The notes: generated by a model not told the origin, from the letters alone. DNA of 64,000 nt from Paenibacillus farraposensis (GCF_020736845.1 NZ_JAFFQR010000095.1:70340-134339); one strand, 5' to 3'; numbered from the stretch's first letter, positions 41,093 through 51,465 are shown. Numbers and translations: made by a program.

Positions 41093-42355
41093 TTACGAAG
41101 TGACCAGTGTACTGGACACCTGCGCCATACTTTCTTTAATAATGTTGCAGCCCTTGCGCAGGTTTTCCAAACTTATGGTTAACGCAGGCATAATTTTAAT
41201 TACCGTGTCGTTACGTCCGGCCCGTTCAATAATGAGACCTTTACTAAAACAGAGAGCAGTTACGTCCTTGGCGAACGCTTCCCCGAGGTGGGACACATCA
41301 ATTCCCCAGATCAGACCCAAGCCGCGAATGTCTATGAGAGGATCGGCTGACTGAATATGCTCCCGCAAAAATTGTTGGACAAAAACCTCTTTTTCCCTTA
41401 CCTTTGCCTCCAGCCCTACCGTATCTCTGAACTCCAGTGCGGCCTTGCCAGCAACAAAGGCAAGCTGATTGCCACGGAAGGTGCCATTATGCTCACCAGG
41501 TCCCCAGATATCCAGCTCCGGCTTGAGCAGCAGCAGGGACATCGGCAGTCCGTAACCGCTGATGGACTTGGACAAAACAACCATATCTGGAACGATACCT
41601 GCCCGCTCAAATGAAAAGAATGAACCAACCCTGCCGCAGCCCACCTGTATATCGTCAATAATCAGCAAAATATCATGATCATCGCACAGCTGCCGCAAAT
41701 CACGCAGCCATTCCGTATCTGCAATGTTAATCCCGCCCTCTGCCTGGACTGTCTCCATAATGATGGCAGCCGGCTTATCTACTCCGGAATGGGTATCTGT
41801 TAAAAGCTGCTCCATATATAAAATGGTATCTAATCCATTGAAGGTACTGTTATAAGGAATAAAGATAACGTTATCGAGAGACACACCAGCACTCTCGCGC
41901 ATGGCGTTGTTGCTGGTAACTGACAGACTACCTAGCGACATACCGTGGAACGCGCCCATAAAAGCAAAAATCCCATTTCTTTTCTTGACTTTGCGTGCAA
42001 GTTTCAATGCCGCTTCTACTGCATTGGTCCCCGTTGGTCCGCAAAATTGCAGCTTATAATTCAAGCCTTTAGGCTGGAGAATACGCTCGGAGAAAGACTC
42101 TATGAATTCTTGCTTCGCCGTTGTGTACATATCCAGACCGTGCATAATCCGATCGGAGGTTACATAATCCAGAATCCGGCTTTTCATAAAATCGTTGTTA
42201 TGCCCATAGTTCAAGGCCCCTGCTCCAGCAAAAAAGTCAATATATCCCTCTCCTTCCTCTGTGTACAGTACATCGTTTTTTGCTTTGTTGAAAACAACCG
42301 GAAAGTTTCTGCAATAAGATCTGACATTGGACTCCAGTGCTTCGAATGTGTTCAT
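41093..42355 (-). CDS. ectB: L-2,4-diaminobutyrate:2-oxoglutarate aminotransferase (orphan)
   Basis: This 420-residue class III aminotransferase makes diaminobutyrate from aspartate semialdehyde. It begins MNTFEALESNVRSYCRNFP, the typical EctB start, with FAGAGALNYGHN, CGPTGTNAVEAALKLAR, IIMETVQAEGGIN, IDDIQVGCGRVG and the PLP Lys263 in LSKSISGYG. The ATG at 42355 follows GGGAGGA. No ectA or ectC is adjacent, so ectoine is unlikely; in P. polymyxa such an orphan gene supplies diaminobutyrate for polymyxin. Confidence 0.9.
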   Translation of the reverse strand: MNTFEALESNVRSYCRNFPVVFNKAKNDVLYTEEGEGYIDFFAGAGALNYGHNNDFMKSRILDYVTSDRIMHGLDMYTTAKQEFIESFSERILQPKGLNYKLQFCGPTGTNAVEAALKLARKVKKRNGIFAFMGAFHGMSLGSLSVTSNNAMRESAGVSLDNVIFIPYNSTFNGLDTILYMEQLLTDTHSGVDKPAAIIMETVQAEGGINIADTEWLRDLRQLCDDHDILLIIDDIQVGCGRVGSFFSFERAGIVPDMVVLSKSISGYGLPMSLLLLKPELDIWGPGEHNGTFRGNQLAFVAGKAALEFRDTVGLEAKVREKEVFVQQFLREHIQSADPLIDIRGLGLIWGIDVSHLGEAFAKDVTALCFSKGLIIERAGRNDTVIKIMPALTISLENLRKGCNIIKESMAQVSSTLVTS

Positions 42356-42897
42356 GAATCTTCGTCCTCCCGCTGACCTGATTTGAAAAAAAATACAAAC
42401 ATGTAGAGCAAAAAAAGTGTAAATATGTAATCTAATGAGAGACAGTCTGAAGCACAATGGAGATGCCACACCAAGAATGCATGAATACGATTACGAGAAC
42501 GGTTAGAGAGCGAAAAAAATAGTATGCAGATTAGCAGATTGAAAGTGGATTACATTCAGAAGATAAGGGGTGGGGGGCTCTAAGGGGTTGATCAGAGGAT
42601 GTCACTCCTATGTAATAAAATACCATAAATTTTTTTGAAGTCAATGCATGTCTGGTTTGATTTGTTAATTTTTTGTAATGGTATGGTAAATACTTGCTGC
42701 TTATTGTTAAAATAATTCCAAATTGTAGTATTATAGTTTTAAACCTCAAAAAGTGCATTTCCATATCAAATAGATATAAATTCGTGCTCTTTGATTATAG
42801 ATTTGCCACATTCAATCTAATCTTTGACAGACTGTCCAAAGGGGTTTACTCTATCAGAAAGAACGTGCAAATTTATTAAAGATAAGGAAACATCAAT
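42356..42897. other. Long AT-rich divergent intergenic region
   Basis: No gene is supported. It holds a minus-strand promoter candidate for the aminotransferase (TTGACT 42639-42644, TATTTT 42617-42622, spacer 16), leaving a leader of about 250 bases. It also holds a plus-strand promoter for the response regulator (TTGACA 42824-42829, TACTCT 42847-42852, spacer 17). The leader shows no T-box or lysine riboswitch motif by eye. Confidence 0.5.
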
Positions 42898-43590
42898 ATG
42901 TCTAATGTTTTAATTATTGAAGACGACAATATGCTGGGCGACACCCTTTCCCTGTATCTGACAGGAGAAGGTTATCACGTAACCCGGGTGGTTCAAGCCA
43001 CTGAGGGAATTGCCCAGTTGGATATCGTACAGCCTGATATTATTTTACTGGATCTGCTGCTTCCAGACCTGGACGGCGTGAATCCTTGCCCGCTAATACG
43101 CAAGCATACGGATGTGCCACTGATCGTGATTTCTTCAGAAAACAACATCTCAGAGCGCATTCGTACACTTACGTTAGGAGCGGACGATTATCTTTGCAAA
43201 CCTTTTAGTATGCAGGAGCTAAAAGCACGAATCGAGGCTCTTTTCCGTCGTATTGAAATTACACGGTTACAGGGAAAAGGTCTTGCGCCTGAAGCCGAGC
43301 CTGAAACAGACATTGTTTTGGATCTCGCGCGGAGAATGATTACCGTTGATGGACAGATTGTGGAGACAACGTTTTCGGAATTTGAGCTGATGAAGCTTTT
43401 TTATCTAAACCAGGGAATTGTATTTAGCAGATATGCCTTGATTCAGGCTCTCCGCGGCACAGACTCCTATATTAATGAGAGGGCTGTAGACGTACATATC
43501 AACCATTTGCGCAGGAAAATCGAAAAAGACCCCAAAAATCCAAAATTGATCAGGACCATCTGGGGAATTGGTTATAAATTTATGCAATAA
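42898..43590 (+). CDS. OmpR/PhoB-family response regulator
   Basis: This 230-residue regulator has a receiver domain (1-118) with acidic pocket IIEDD, phosphorylated Asp52 in LLDLLLPDLDG and Lys near 101 in CKPF. A winged-helix DNA-binding domain (about 130-230) ends INHLRRKIEKDPKNPKLIRT. It converges on the hybrid kinase gene with 5 bases between stops, so it is not in one operon with it but may be its partner. Confidence 0.9.
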   Translation: MSNVLIIEDDNMLGDTLSLYLTGEGYHVTRVVQATEGIAQLDIVQPDIILLDLLLPDLDGVNPCPLIRKHTDVPLIVISSENNISERIRTLTLGADDYLCKPFSMQELKARIEALFRRIEITRLQGKGLAPEAEPETDIVLDLARRMITVDGQIVETTFSEFELMKLFYLNQGIVFSRYALIQALRGTDSYINERAVDVHINHLRRKIEKDPKNPKLIRTIWGIGYKFMQ

Positions 43591-43595
43591 CACGC

Positions 43596-46193
43596 TCAGC
43601 TCCAGGGAACCGACGACTTGATTTGGTTAATCTCCTTCTGAACCAGACTCAATGACTCTCGCCAGTCTGGATACAGTTCCCCTGTTGAGGTTGCACGGCT
43701 GCGCTTCAGCTGCTTTTCCAGCTCAATAATCTTTGCTAGCAGTCCGGATGCGTACAGATTCCCTGCTCCTCCCTTCAGCGAATGGATTAATCGAAGCGCA
43801 GCAGACAACTGTCCTTTATCCATTTTCATCATCACTCTTTTATCGAGATTCTGGTATTCCTGAATCCATTTGTAAAGGGCAAATTGAAAAATATATACCT
43901 TCCCATCCATACTTGCGATCGCCTGTTCCGCTTGAATACCGTGCAGTTGTTGCAGCCACGTTAAGTGAATCCAGCTGTTCAGCACTTTTGCGGCATTCAG
44001 TTCATGAACAGGCTTGAGCAGTACAGCATTTATCCCGGCACGAAGGCAATCTTCCAGTTTATGCTGAGCAGCATCAGCGGTAAAGGCGATAATGGGAAGC
44101 CTGTTAAATGCTTTCTTTCGGCGAATATGCCTGGCTGTCTCAAAACCATCCAGTTCCGGCATATTCAGATCAAGCATTACCAAATCCCAGGCACGCAGCT
44201 CCAGTGATTCTAACAGCTCCCTTCCGTTGGCAACCATCGTTACTTCAAAACTGCGTTCTATCAAAAACTCGGCAATCACCATCCGGTTGATTTCATTATC
44301 CTCCGCTATGAGGATTTGAAACCTCTGTACTACAGCCTCTCCTTCGTCACGAGGGCCCATCAACGTATGTGTATCCACTGTATGCCCATTTATGGAGACT
44401 GGCTTCTCCTCCTCCAGCCTCGATCCAATAACTTCCAGCAAAGCTTCCCGGGTCACCGGCTTGGACAAGAACGCATCGACACTGCTATCCGCGTCCCCAG
44501 CCGCGATTTCGTCCATCTGAAACACGGTTGTAAGTCCAATGACCCGAGTGATCTGTCTGTCCAGTAGTTGAAGCCATTGTCGCCATGACTCCAACCCTCT
44601 AATTCCATTCATCCCCATGTCGACGATTACCCAATCGTAATGTTCACCATTGTGAACAGCATCCACACATTCCCGGAAGGATGATACCGTGTATGTTTCA
44701 ATTCCCATGCTTTGTAATATTTCATTCAGACTATATTTCAACAGCTCGTGCTGTACAACCATTAAGGCTTTGCCGTTGAATTGTTGTGTTATCCGCGTAC
44801 TTTCCGCGTGTCCTTTCCCGATATCCAGCTCAAGATTAAAGTAAAATCGACTGTATTCGCCCAGCCGGCTCTCCACCTCTACACTCCCGCCTATCGCTTC
44901 AGCCAAATGCTTGCTAATGGCCAAGCCCAGCCCGGAGCCTCCATATCGGCGGCTGGTTGATGCATTCACTTGTGTAAAAGGAACAAACAGCTTGTCCACC
45001 GACGACTCGGGAATACCTATGCCAGTATCCTCTACAATAAAGGAAACTCCTATCCGTTCGTTCTGCTGACTCAGCATTCGTACCTGTAACAATACATGCC
45101 CCCGATCCGTAAACTTGACAGCATTGGTCAAAAGGTTTAACAGTACCTGCTCTATCCGGAATGGATCGCCTTTAACACTTTTGGGTAATAGAGGGTCCGT
45201 TATAAAAATAACCTCAATTTCTTTCTTTTCCAGCAAAGTCCCCACCGTATCTGCAAGATGCCGGAGCATTTTTTCCGGTTCAAATTCCAGTCTCTCCAGT
45301 TGCAAACGGCCTGCTTCCATTTTGGAAAAATCCAGTACGTTATTGAGCATGGAGGAAAGGGTACGCGAGGAGGCAAGCAGCTTGTGGAGATAGTCTTTTT
45401 GGACCACAGTCAGCTCTGTCTTGTTCAACAGCTTGGACAGACCGATGATTCCATTCAGCGGCGTGCGAATTTCGTGGCTCATATGAGCCAAAAAAACGCT
45501 TTTGGCATGATTAGCCTCGTCCATTTCTTTTCTTTTGTGCTCGGAAGCTTTGTACTCTGTAATATCCATGACGTGCCCGATGACATGCCGGGTAACTCCG
45601 GCTGCCCTGACCGGATGCAAGGTAACTAAAGCCGAATATTCCCAAAACTCCAGCTCAAATACCGTCTGGTCACCGAACCATGCCTGTTTGTAATATTCAT
45701 CAAGCTGCTCCAGCGTTTCAGCAGACAGCTCAAAAATATTCCCCAGCCGCTCTACTGGCTTTCTTCGATTGTAGCTGACCTGCATATCCAGACCCATGCG
45801 TTTCAGCAAGTCTCCTCCTAGCAGCCTGTAATAAAAAACGTCACCGCTTCTCTCCAGTTTGAAGGTAAAACCGGGTTGAACCCGAAGCACATTCAGGAGA
45901 TCATGGTTTTGCTCCCGAAAACGTTGTTCATCTGTATCCTTGATGAGCCAAACGCGCACAATCATAGCAATGAACAACAGCCCAATTCCCAGCTCCAGTA
46001 CACAAGTTATGCGCATTCTATGGTTTATACCAACATATAAAAACAGAATTCCGGCCACCCCATAAAAAACACGCGTGATCGTCTGCCGAATGGGCTGAGT
46101 AATCAGATGAAGCCGCACGGATGTAACAGGTGGCTGAAAAATTAAAATGATTAATAATATTACAATGGTGTACAGCACCAAGTCTCGAACCAA
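43596..46193 (-). CDS. Hybrid sensor histidine kinase with two receivers and HPt
   Basis: This is an 865-residue membrane kinase. Three hydrophobic segments (residues about 5-24, 42-57 and 64-84) are followed by a PAS-like region (95-215), HisKA with His240 in HMSHEIRTPLNG, an ATPase domain with NAVKFTDRG, DTGIGIPE and GGSGLGLAISK, a first receiver (about 470-595), a second receiver (625-745) with LVMLDLNMPELDGF, and a C-terminal HPt with LIHSLKGGAGNL. The first receiver carries VIVDMGMNG and looks usable or degenerate. The full phosphorelay in one chain is complete. The output regulator is not proven. Confidence 0.9.
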   Translation of the reverse strand: MVRDLVLYTIVILLIILIFQPPVTSVRLHLITQPIRQTITRVFYGVAGILFLYVGINHRMRITCVLELGIGLLFIAMIVRVWLIKDTDEQRFREQNHDLLNVLRVQPGFTFKLERSGDVFYYRLLGGDLLKRMGLDMQVSYNRRKPVERLGNIFELSAETLEQLDEYYKQAWFGDQTVFELEFWEYSALVTLHPVRAAGVTRHVIGHVMDITEYKASEHKRKEMDEANHAKSVFLAHMSHEIRTPLNGIIGLSKLLNKTELTVVQKDYLHKLLASSRTLSSMLNNVLDFSKMEAGRLQLERLEFEPEKMLRHLADTVGTLLEKKEIEVIFITDPLLPKSVKGDPFRIEQVLLNLLTNAVKFTDRGHVLLQVRMLSQQNERIGVSFIVEDTGIGIPESSVDKLFVPFTQVNASTSRRYGGSGLGLAISKHLAEAIGGSVEVESRLGEYSRFYFNLELDIGKGHAESTRITQQFNGKALMVVQHELLKYSLNEILQSMGIETYTVSSFRECVDAVHNGEHYDWVIVDMGMNGIRGLESWRQWLQLLDRQITRVIGLTTVFQMDEIAAGDADSSVDAFLSKPVTREALLEVIGSRLEEEKPVSINGHTVDTHTLMGPRDEGEAVVQRFQILIAEDNEINRMVIAEFLIERSFEVTMVANGRELLESLELRAWDLVMLDLNMPELDGFETARHIRRKKAFNRLPIIAFTADAAQHKLEDCLRAGINAVLLKPVHELNAAKVLNSWIHLTWLQQLHGIQAEQAIASMDGKVYIFQFALYKWIQEYQNLDKRVMMKMDKGQLSAALRLIHSLKGGAGNLYASGLLAKIIELEKQLKRSRATSTGELYPDWRESLSLVQKEINQIKSSVPWS

Positions 46194-46244
46194 TTGTGTC
46201 CCTCCTGTAATCTTTCCCGCTTTGCAAACCAGATTGAAAATATG

Positions 46245-46298
46245 AAAAAACTCAGGACAGATTCCTTATGCCTTAAGGCTTAAAGAACTGTCCCGAGT
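46245..46298 (-). terminator. Terminator of the chemoreceptor gene
   Basis: On the minus strand ACTCGGGACAG pairs with CTGTCCTGAGT around an inner GCCTTAAGGC palindrome and runs into six T. Confidence 0.85.
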
Positions 46299-46337
46299 AT
46301 TCATTGTACTATAGATTCCATTGGGGGCAAATTCGTT

Positions 46338-48338
46338 TTAATATTTGAAACGACTGACCATGACCTTCAAATCAGCTGCCATTCTGGATAGCTGCTGAGC
46401 GGAAGCTGATATTTCCTCCATGGAAGCCAACTGCTCTTGCGAGGAAGCGGCAACTTCCTCAGATGTAGCAGCATTACCGGTTGCAATCGTTGCCAGTTCG
46501 TTGGCTGTCGCTGCAATCTCCTGTACACTGGCTGATATCTGTTGTGCAATTGCTGCGACCTCCTCCACCTGAGGCGTCGTCTCTTGAATGCCTTCCATCG
46601 CGTGTCCCAGCTTGACAATGGTCGCTTCGGAAATCTGCAGTCCATCCCGTACATCCGTTGTGACTTGATTCATTGTCTCCACTGTAGTTTCGGTTTCATG
46701 CTGAATCTCACCGATCAATAGGGCAATCTGTGTAGCAGAAGCCTGTGATTGCTCTGCAAGCTTGCGCACTTCATCAGCAACGATAGCAAAACCCCTGCCA
46801 TGATCACCTGCTCTGGCTGCCTCAATCGCTGCATTCAAGGCTAACAGGTTCGTCTGATTAGATATTTCACCGATAACCTTCGTAATTTCACCGATTTCTT
46901 GGGAACGAGCTTGCAAGGTCTGAATCATCTGATTAGACCGCTCCACCGATTGGTAAATGGAATTCATCTGTTCACCTGTCTGCTCAACGGACTTCCGTCC
47001 TTCCTCTGCTTGTATTGCGGACCGTCTGGCCAAATCCGCTACCGAAACAGAACGTTCCGCGATTTGCGCAACCCCTTGTGCAATTTCATCAAGCGCCACC
47101 GAATTATTTTCCAGACCTGTAGTCTGCTTTTCCGCTCCGCTGGCAATTTCCTGGATAGCCTGGGACACCTGCTCGCTTGCAGCACTGGTTTGTTCTGCGC
47201 TTACCGTTAATTCGTTCGAAGATCTGGCAACATGATCTGCGCTGTCCCCTACGTTCCGAATAACCGAACGCAGGTTATCCTGCATGTTCCGGAAAGCCCG
47301 TCCCAATTCACCAATCTCATCTTCACTTTTTACCTGAATGTCCTGCGTCAGGTCTCCACCGCTCACATTCACTGCTTGTTCCTTCAATTTTATAATAGGC
47401 TTAATGATGGAACGAATCAAGAAATAGACAATGATGATACCCGCTACAAGACACCCGGCAATCGTAAGCAAGGTGCTGATCAGAATCGGCCGTGTCGCTT
47501 CATCCACTTCAGATAAGTACAGCGTTCCTCCTATCTTCCAGCCTGTCAGCTTGTTGGTCGCAAAAATCATATATTTCATCTGTCCTTGATACTCATACTC
47601 GTATTTACCACTGTCTGCCTGATACATACGTGATTCATGATCTGTCGCTTTGGTACCCGCTGCGATCGTCGGATGGACAATATAAGTCTGGTTGCTATCC
47701 AGCAATATAGCATAACCGTCACGGCCTACATTAATATTATTCAGCGTCTCTTTAATATCGCTAATCTTCAGATCAATGCCAATAACACCCGAACCATCTG
47801 GTGTGGCCCTGGACACCGTGACTGTCATTTGCTTGGAGGATGCAGAGAGATAGGGCGGGCTGATCACTGTTTTGCCTTGCTCCTTATTGGCTTCCTCATA
47901 CCAAGATCTCACACGAGGATCATAGTTATCGGGTAATTCCTTCTGCGGATAGGCAGTAAATTTACCTTCCTTTGAGCCATAATAAATGGATTCTGTTTCA
48001 GGATGGAGTTCAATATATTGCTTGAAAAAATCCTCCAGCTCTGCTGCTTGTTCCTCTGTCTCTACTCGAGTGCCCTTTAGTTTGTCAGCAAAATATTCTG
48101 CGTCGTGTACCTTAGGTTTAATTGCACTATCAATAACATAATTAGAACGGATGATAGCCTGCTCGGCGCTATATTCAATCTGGTTGCGAATCTGCTTGCT
48201 GGAGTTCACATACGACAACCCCCCCACAATCAAGGATGGTATGATCAAAAAAGCGATAAAGGCTACTATCAGCTTCATTTTGAAATTTTTGCCGAGCTTT
48301 CCTCCCACGAGCCATTTTCTCGAAAACTTCTTCATCAT
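46338..48338 (-). CDS. Methyl-accepting chemotaxis protein, dCache type
   Basis: This is a 666-residue chemoreceptor. A membrane helix (about 22-44) is followed by an extracellular dCache ligand domain (45-280) with [17 protein letters not shown] and [17 protein letters not shown] strands, a second helix (285-308), HAMP (309-362), and a signalling coiled coil with the conserved hairpin tip [20 protein letters not shown]. No C-terminal CheR tether is present. The ligand is unknown; dCache domains often bind amino acids. Confidence 0.95.
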   Translation of the reverse strand: MMKKFSRKWLVGGKLGKNFKMKLIVAFIAFLIIPSLIVGGLSYVNSSKQIRNQIEYSAEQAIIRSNYVIDSAIKPKVHDAEYFADKLKGTRVETEEQAAELEDFFKQYIELHPETESIYYGSKEGKFTAYPQKELPDNYDPRVRSWYEEANKEQGKTVISPPYLSASSKQMTVTVSRATPDGSGVIGIDLKISDIKETLNNINVGRDGYAILLDSNQTYIVHPTIAAGTKATDHESRMYQADSGKYEYEYQGQMKYMIFATNKLTGWKIGGTLYLSEVDEATRPILISTLLTIAGCLVAGIIIVYFLIRSIIKPIIKLKEQAVNVSGGDLTQDIQVKSEDEIGELGRAFRNMQDNLRSVIRNVGDSADHVARSSNELTVSAEQTSAASEQVSQAIQEIASGAEKQTTGLENNSVALDEIAQGVAQIAERSVSVADLARRSAIQAEEGRKSVEQTGEQMNSIYQSVERSNQMIQTLQARSQEIGEITKVIGEISNQTNLLALNAAIEAARAGDHGRGFAIVADEVRKLAEQSQASATQIALLIGEIQHETETTVETMNQVTTDVRDGLQISEATIVKLGHAMEGIQETTPQVEEVAAIAQQISASVQEIAATANELATIATGNAATSEEVAASSQEQLASMEEISASAQQLSRMAADLKVMVSRFKY

Positions 48339-48989
48339 TCAACATCTCCATTTCATCACCTAGATACCTGTATATTGTGAACTGCTTCACCTTTGTCTGC
48401 GTTGCGCTCCCGACCAATTTCTTTTCCTGCTCTTTATCATCTTCCTCCTAAAAGGCTTCGACATAAAAAGATATCAACACAATACTAAATAGGTCTATGT
48501 ACTTAGTTTTGAATACAGCAAGACTCCCAGGGACCGAATCTTTAATTTAATATACATAAAAAATATTAGAAAATTTACGCTATAAATGTTAAGAAAATGT
48601 TAGTTTCAACTCATAATGCTTACCTCTTAACATGCAATAATCCCCTTAAAGGTGGCATCATCAGGTCACTTTTCAAAAATCACCCTGTTCCACCCTCAAG
48701 AGGATTAAGTTTGTTTTTATGTCAGATCAGTTAATTTATAAATAATCAACATAAGTATTCCAAGTCCCGTTATCAGTGGTTACGATCAGTTTAACCTCTT
48801 ATTGCCGGTTGTATGGGTAATATTAGATAAATCACTCCTTTTACAAATTCAGTATATTCCAACATAATCGATCAGACTTCGCATTGTAATCTGAAATAAA
48901 TGCATTAATTGTTGAGAATTCTGGGCTCACCAAGAAATCAAAATGGGCATATGCTAATGCATTCTTGTTAGAAAAAAGGAGGAGAAATA
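48339..48989. other. Long intergenic stretch, no gene seen
   Basis: The 651 bases upstream of the chemoreceptor and of the small plus-strand gene have no credible frame. TTAGGAGG occurs near 48446-48453 on the minus strand but no good start follows. No sigma-D promoter or cyclic di-GMP riboswitch could be recognised by eye. Confidence 0.45.
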
Positions 48990-49238
48990 ATGGCGTATAC
49001 TCATGATCCGCATTCGACTCATATGTGTATTCATTATCCGCAACCGTCTTATATGCACAATTTAAAACAGGAAACATTATCGGTAGTTGAGCCTTGGGTA
49101 AGAAACGGTTTGTGGGAAGCGCAGACCATTTCTACGGAACATGCTTTAAGAGAGGCAGCAGCCGTTTCCTACCTCATAGGAAGAGGATATCAACCGCAAC
49201 ATGCTCATCAAATTGTAGAATCGTGGTGGCATCGTTAA
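48990..49238 (+). CDS. Small His-rich conserved-looking protein
   Basis: This 82-residue protein follows AAAGGAGGAGAAATA, a very strong ribosome site. The first 25 residues are rich in His, Pro and Tyr; the rest is helical (TEHALREAAAVSYLIGRGY, AHQIVESWWHR). It has its own terminator. No function is known to me. It may be specific to Paenibacillus. Confidence 0.7.
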   Translation: MAYTHDPHSTHMCIHYPQPSYMHNLKQETLSVVEPWVRNGLWEAQTISTEHALREAAAVSYLIGRGYQPQHAHQIVESWWHR

Positions 49239-49255
49239 TAAAATAAAAATGGTTC

Positions 49256-49290
49256 AGCGATCATGCATACCAAGCGTGGTCGCTTTTTTT
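49256..49290 (+). terminator. Terminator of the small His-rich gene
   Basis: AGCGATCA pairs with TGGTCGCT and is followed by seven T, 17 bases after the stop codon. Confidence 0.8.
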
Positions 49291-49444
49291 GATAATCGCT
49301 ATTCCTGTTCTACAAAAAGCAATGTTACGCCATCGCGACCGATATCGTTGTTCAAAGAAAAAGCCATCTCTCCACTGCAACCTGTGGAAGGATGACTTTG
49401 AAATAGCGGTGCACTGACTTACCCAAAGAACGAATTGCAAGCAA

Positions 49445-50065
49445 TCAAAATAATGATAATCCACTTAAAATCGTACTGAACTGACCTAATGTGAAAGAGC
49501 CGATGCGAATCGCCAACATTTTTTTCCCCAGGGTTACACCAAGCCAGATCGTGATATAACCGCCGCCTGCCGCAGTTAGAGAGATCGCAATTGGTGACAG
49601 TCCCATCATACCTGCACCAATCCCATTTGTAACGGCATTAGCGGCAAGTGCAACCCCCAGCACCGCTGCCTCAAGGTTTCCTATAGAACCTGATTTGTCT
49701 TTATCCACGGTTTCGGGATTTTGTAGAATTCCTTCGAGTGATCCGCTTGACGCAGTCTCCCCGGCTTCTTCACTGTTCTGGTTGGATTCCTGGTTCTTAC
49801 GCGGTACAGCCAGCAGAATGATGCGGGTACCGACAATGAATAGCAATAACGCTCCGATCAGGACGGGTAATATGCCTGGAAGTACCTCCGCAATCCACAG
49901 ACCGGAAATGATCCCTGACATGCTAAGGATGAAGCAGATGACCGCAATAATTAAATTTGATAAATGGTTAATACGAATCCCTCGAATCCCATAAGATATT
50001 CCAACCCCCAAATTATCCAGACTAGATGATACGGCGAATCCAAAAATTAAAATCCAAGTAACCAT
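49445..50065 (-). CDS. ytaF: Sporulation membrane protein YtaF
   Basis: This 206-residue protein has six hydrophobic segments in two halves of three, joined by a Glu/Ser/Asn-rich linker of about 45 residues. FAVSSSLDNLGVGISYGIRG near the start and VALAANAVTNGIGAGMMG after the linker are the paired, inverted repeat motifs of the MntP-like YtaF family. It is linked to sporulation in Bacillus. No Mn riboswitch is visible upstream. Confidence 0.85.
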   Translation of the reverse strand: MVTWILIFGFAVSSSLDNLGVGISYGIRGIRINHLSNLIIAVICFILSMSGIISGLWIAEVLPGILPVLIGALLLFIVGTRIILLAVPRKNQESNQNSEEAGETASSGSLEGILQNPETVDKDKSGSIGNLEAAVLGVALAANAVTNGIGAGMMGLSPIAISLTAAGGGYITIWLGVTLGKKMLAIRIGSFTLGQFSTILSGLSLF

Positions 50066-50141
50066 CTTATATCACTCCTTGTTGTCTGTTTACAATCATA
50101 CTATTGAGCATATTGCAATTAGGTGCCCATCCATCTAAAAA

Positions 50142-50164
50142 AATGTTGAGATCCCCTCAACATT
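50142..50164. promoter_or_regulatory. Perfect inverted repeat upstream of the XRE-DUF1232 gene
   Basis: AATGTTGAG and CTCAACATT form a perfect nine-base repeat around ATCCC. It is 38 bases before the ATG of the XRE-DUF1232 gene, and further CAACAT half-sites follow. It is probably an autoregulatory operator, though terminator use for the opposite strand is possible. Confidence 0.5.
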
Positions 50165-50201
50165 CTGAATCAACATCAACATAAGGTAAGGTGAACTGCA
50201 A

Positions 50202-50873
50202 ATGTCCGATGAGAAGAGAAACGCCACACTGGGCGAGACACTGGTCTCCTTGCTGAAAGAACATTCTTTGTCTATGCGCAAGCTAAGCGCCGCTACCGGC
50301 ATAGATACGGCCACGATATCGCGAATCGTTAACGGGAAGCAACGAGCCAAGCCTGAACATCTCGAGGCTTTTGCCCTTCATCTTGATGTTCCCTCCGCTC
50401 CACTCTTCCAAGCCGCTGGTTATGGCGCCCCCACTGTTCCCATTTTTCATAACCAGCCGAACGATATCTACTCCTCCATCAACAGCATTAAAGAAATCCT
50501 TCAATCCTCCAACCTCATGGACCACCAGTTTACTGCCGAGCAGGTTCAGAAAGAACTGAGCAAATACGAGCCCTATGTCCTAACCGAAGAAGGAGCGCGG
50601 ATTATCCACAATGACTTTCCCAGTAAAGTAAAAAGCGTTAACGGAGCGGGACCATTCATTGAGGAGCTCAAGCGGATGTATCAGCTCTACAGCAGTGATG
50701 ACATCACCACGGAGGAGCGTTCGATCCTCGGCAGCGGTTTGTTATACTTCGTCTCCGCTACAGATATCATTCCCGATTATGTATTTCCCTTAGGCTATCT
50801 GGACGATGCAATCGCCGTACAAATCGTACTGGATCGCCTCCAGGATACGCGGAACAACAAGCCCCAGCCTTGA
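50202..50873 (+). CDS. XRE regulator fused to DUF1232 (YkvA) domain
   Basis: This is a 223-residue protein. Residues 8-66 are an XRE helix-turn-helix (LSMRKLSAATGIDTATISRI). Residues about 165-215 contain the YkvA/DUF1232 core, GSGLLYFVSATDIIPDYVFP followed by GYLDDAIAVQIV; the D-x-I-P-D and DD motifs are its hallmark. The combination is common in Firmicutes; its role is unknown. It may regulate itself through the upstream inverted repeat. Confidence 0.85.
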   Translation: MSDEKRNATLGETLVSLLKEHSLSMRKLSAATGIDTATISRIVNGKQRAKPEHLEAFALHLDVPSAPLFQAAGYGAPTVPIFHNQPNDIYSSINSIKEILQSSNLMDHQFTAEQVQKELSKYEPYVLTEEGARIIHNDFPSKVKSVNGAGPFIEELKRMYQLYSSDDITTEERSILGSGLLYFVSATDIIPDYVFPLGYLDDAIAVQIVLDRLQDTRNNKPQP

Positions 50874-50932
50874 CCTGTAATAAATTAGTGTAAAATTGAT
50901 AGTAGAATAAACTTTGTCATGATCAGCAAAAA

Positions 50933-50980
50933 GAGGATGTCTACCTTTGCAGAAAAGAGTTCTGCACTGGGGACAGCCTC
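50933..50980. repeat. Long two-part hairpin after the XRE-DUF1232 gene
   Basis: GAGGATGTC pairs with GACAGCCTC at the ends, and TGCAGAA with TTCTGCA inside. There is no T-run. The outer arm resembles the GGCTGTCCC element seen at 62951-63001, hinting at a dispersed chromosomal repeat. Confidence 0.5.
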
Positions 50981-50993
50981 ACATAGCTATGCC

Positions 50994-51272
50994 TTAGTTT
51001 CGATAGTTTTTCCTATCAAATATTTCTAAAATCATCAAAGCTCCCATTTTGTACCCAGAAATATAATCCGAAGCGGAAAATATGGAAATTAGAACATCAT
51101 TAAAATCAGATCGTTCTTCAACTAATTTATAATATTGTTCTGATAATCTTGTTTTTAGAGTTTCCATAGAAGCAGATATCTTCTGATGGGTTAGTTCAAG
51201 TTCAGGATTTTTCGGTTTGACTCGTTCACTTGGATACCATTTGCCATAATATAAATCCTCCAAAATGCTCAT
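50994..51272 (-). CDS. DUF6809-like small protein
   Basis: The product is 92 residues from the ATG at 51272, nine bases after GGAG. It begins MSILEDLYYGKWYPSERV and ends with FSASDYISGYKMGALMILEI. The 'ILE-LYYG' start and the 'Y-x-x-G-Y-x-x-G-a-r-l' end are typical of DUF6809 proteins, common single-gene units of unknown role in Paenibacillus and Clostridia. Confidence 0.7.
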   Translation of the reverse strand: MSILEDLYYGKWYPSERVKPKNPELELTHQKISASMETLKTRLSEQYYKLVEERSDFNDVLISIFSASDYISGYKMGALMILEIFDRKNYRN

Positions 51273-51465
51273 ATTCATCTTCTCCTTCTTTATAAAGATT
51301 TGGCGTAAATTTCGGATTGGTAGATGCATTTTGTTCTCCAAAACTAGAATATCCTTTTGGAATATCAATATTGATTTTTAGAGAATATTTCACTAGGAAT
51401 AATTGAGAAACTAATAGCTAATTCCCACCAAACAAGCTCAGATTATTTATTAAATAGAACGAACC

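Noticed and set aside
42356..42640. T-box or lysine riboswitch in the long aminotransferase leader
   Set aside because: No conserved T-box core or lysine-riboswitch element is visible on the minus strand.
42531..42764. A 77-residue minus-strand frame in the aminotransferase upstream region
   Set aside because: It lacks a ribosome site, has AT-driven composition and overlaps the promoter candidate.
48841..49077. A 78-residue minus-strand frame near the small His-rich gene
   Set aside because: It has no ribosome site and overlaps the well-supported plus-strand gene start.
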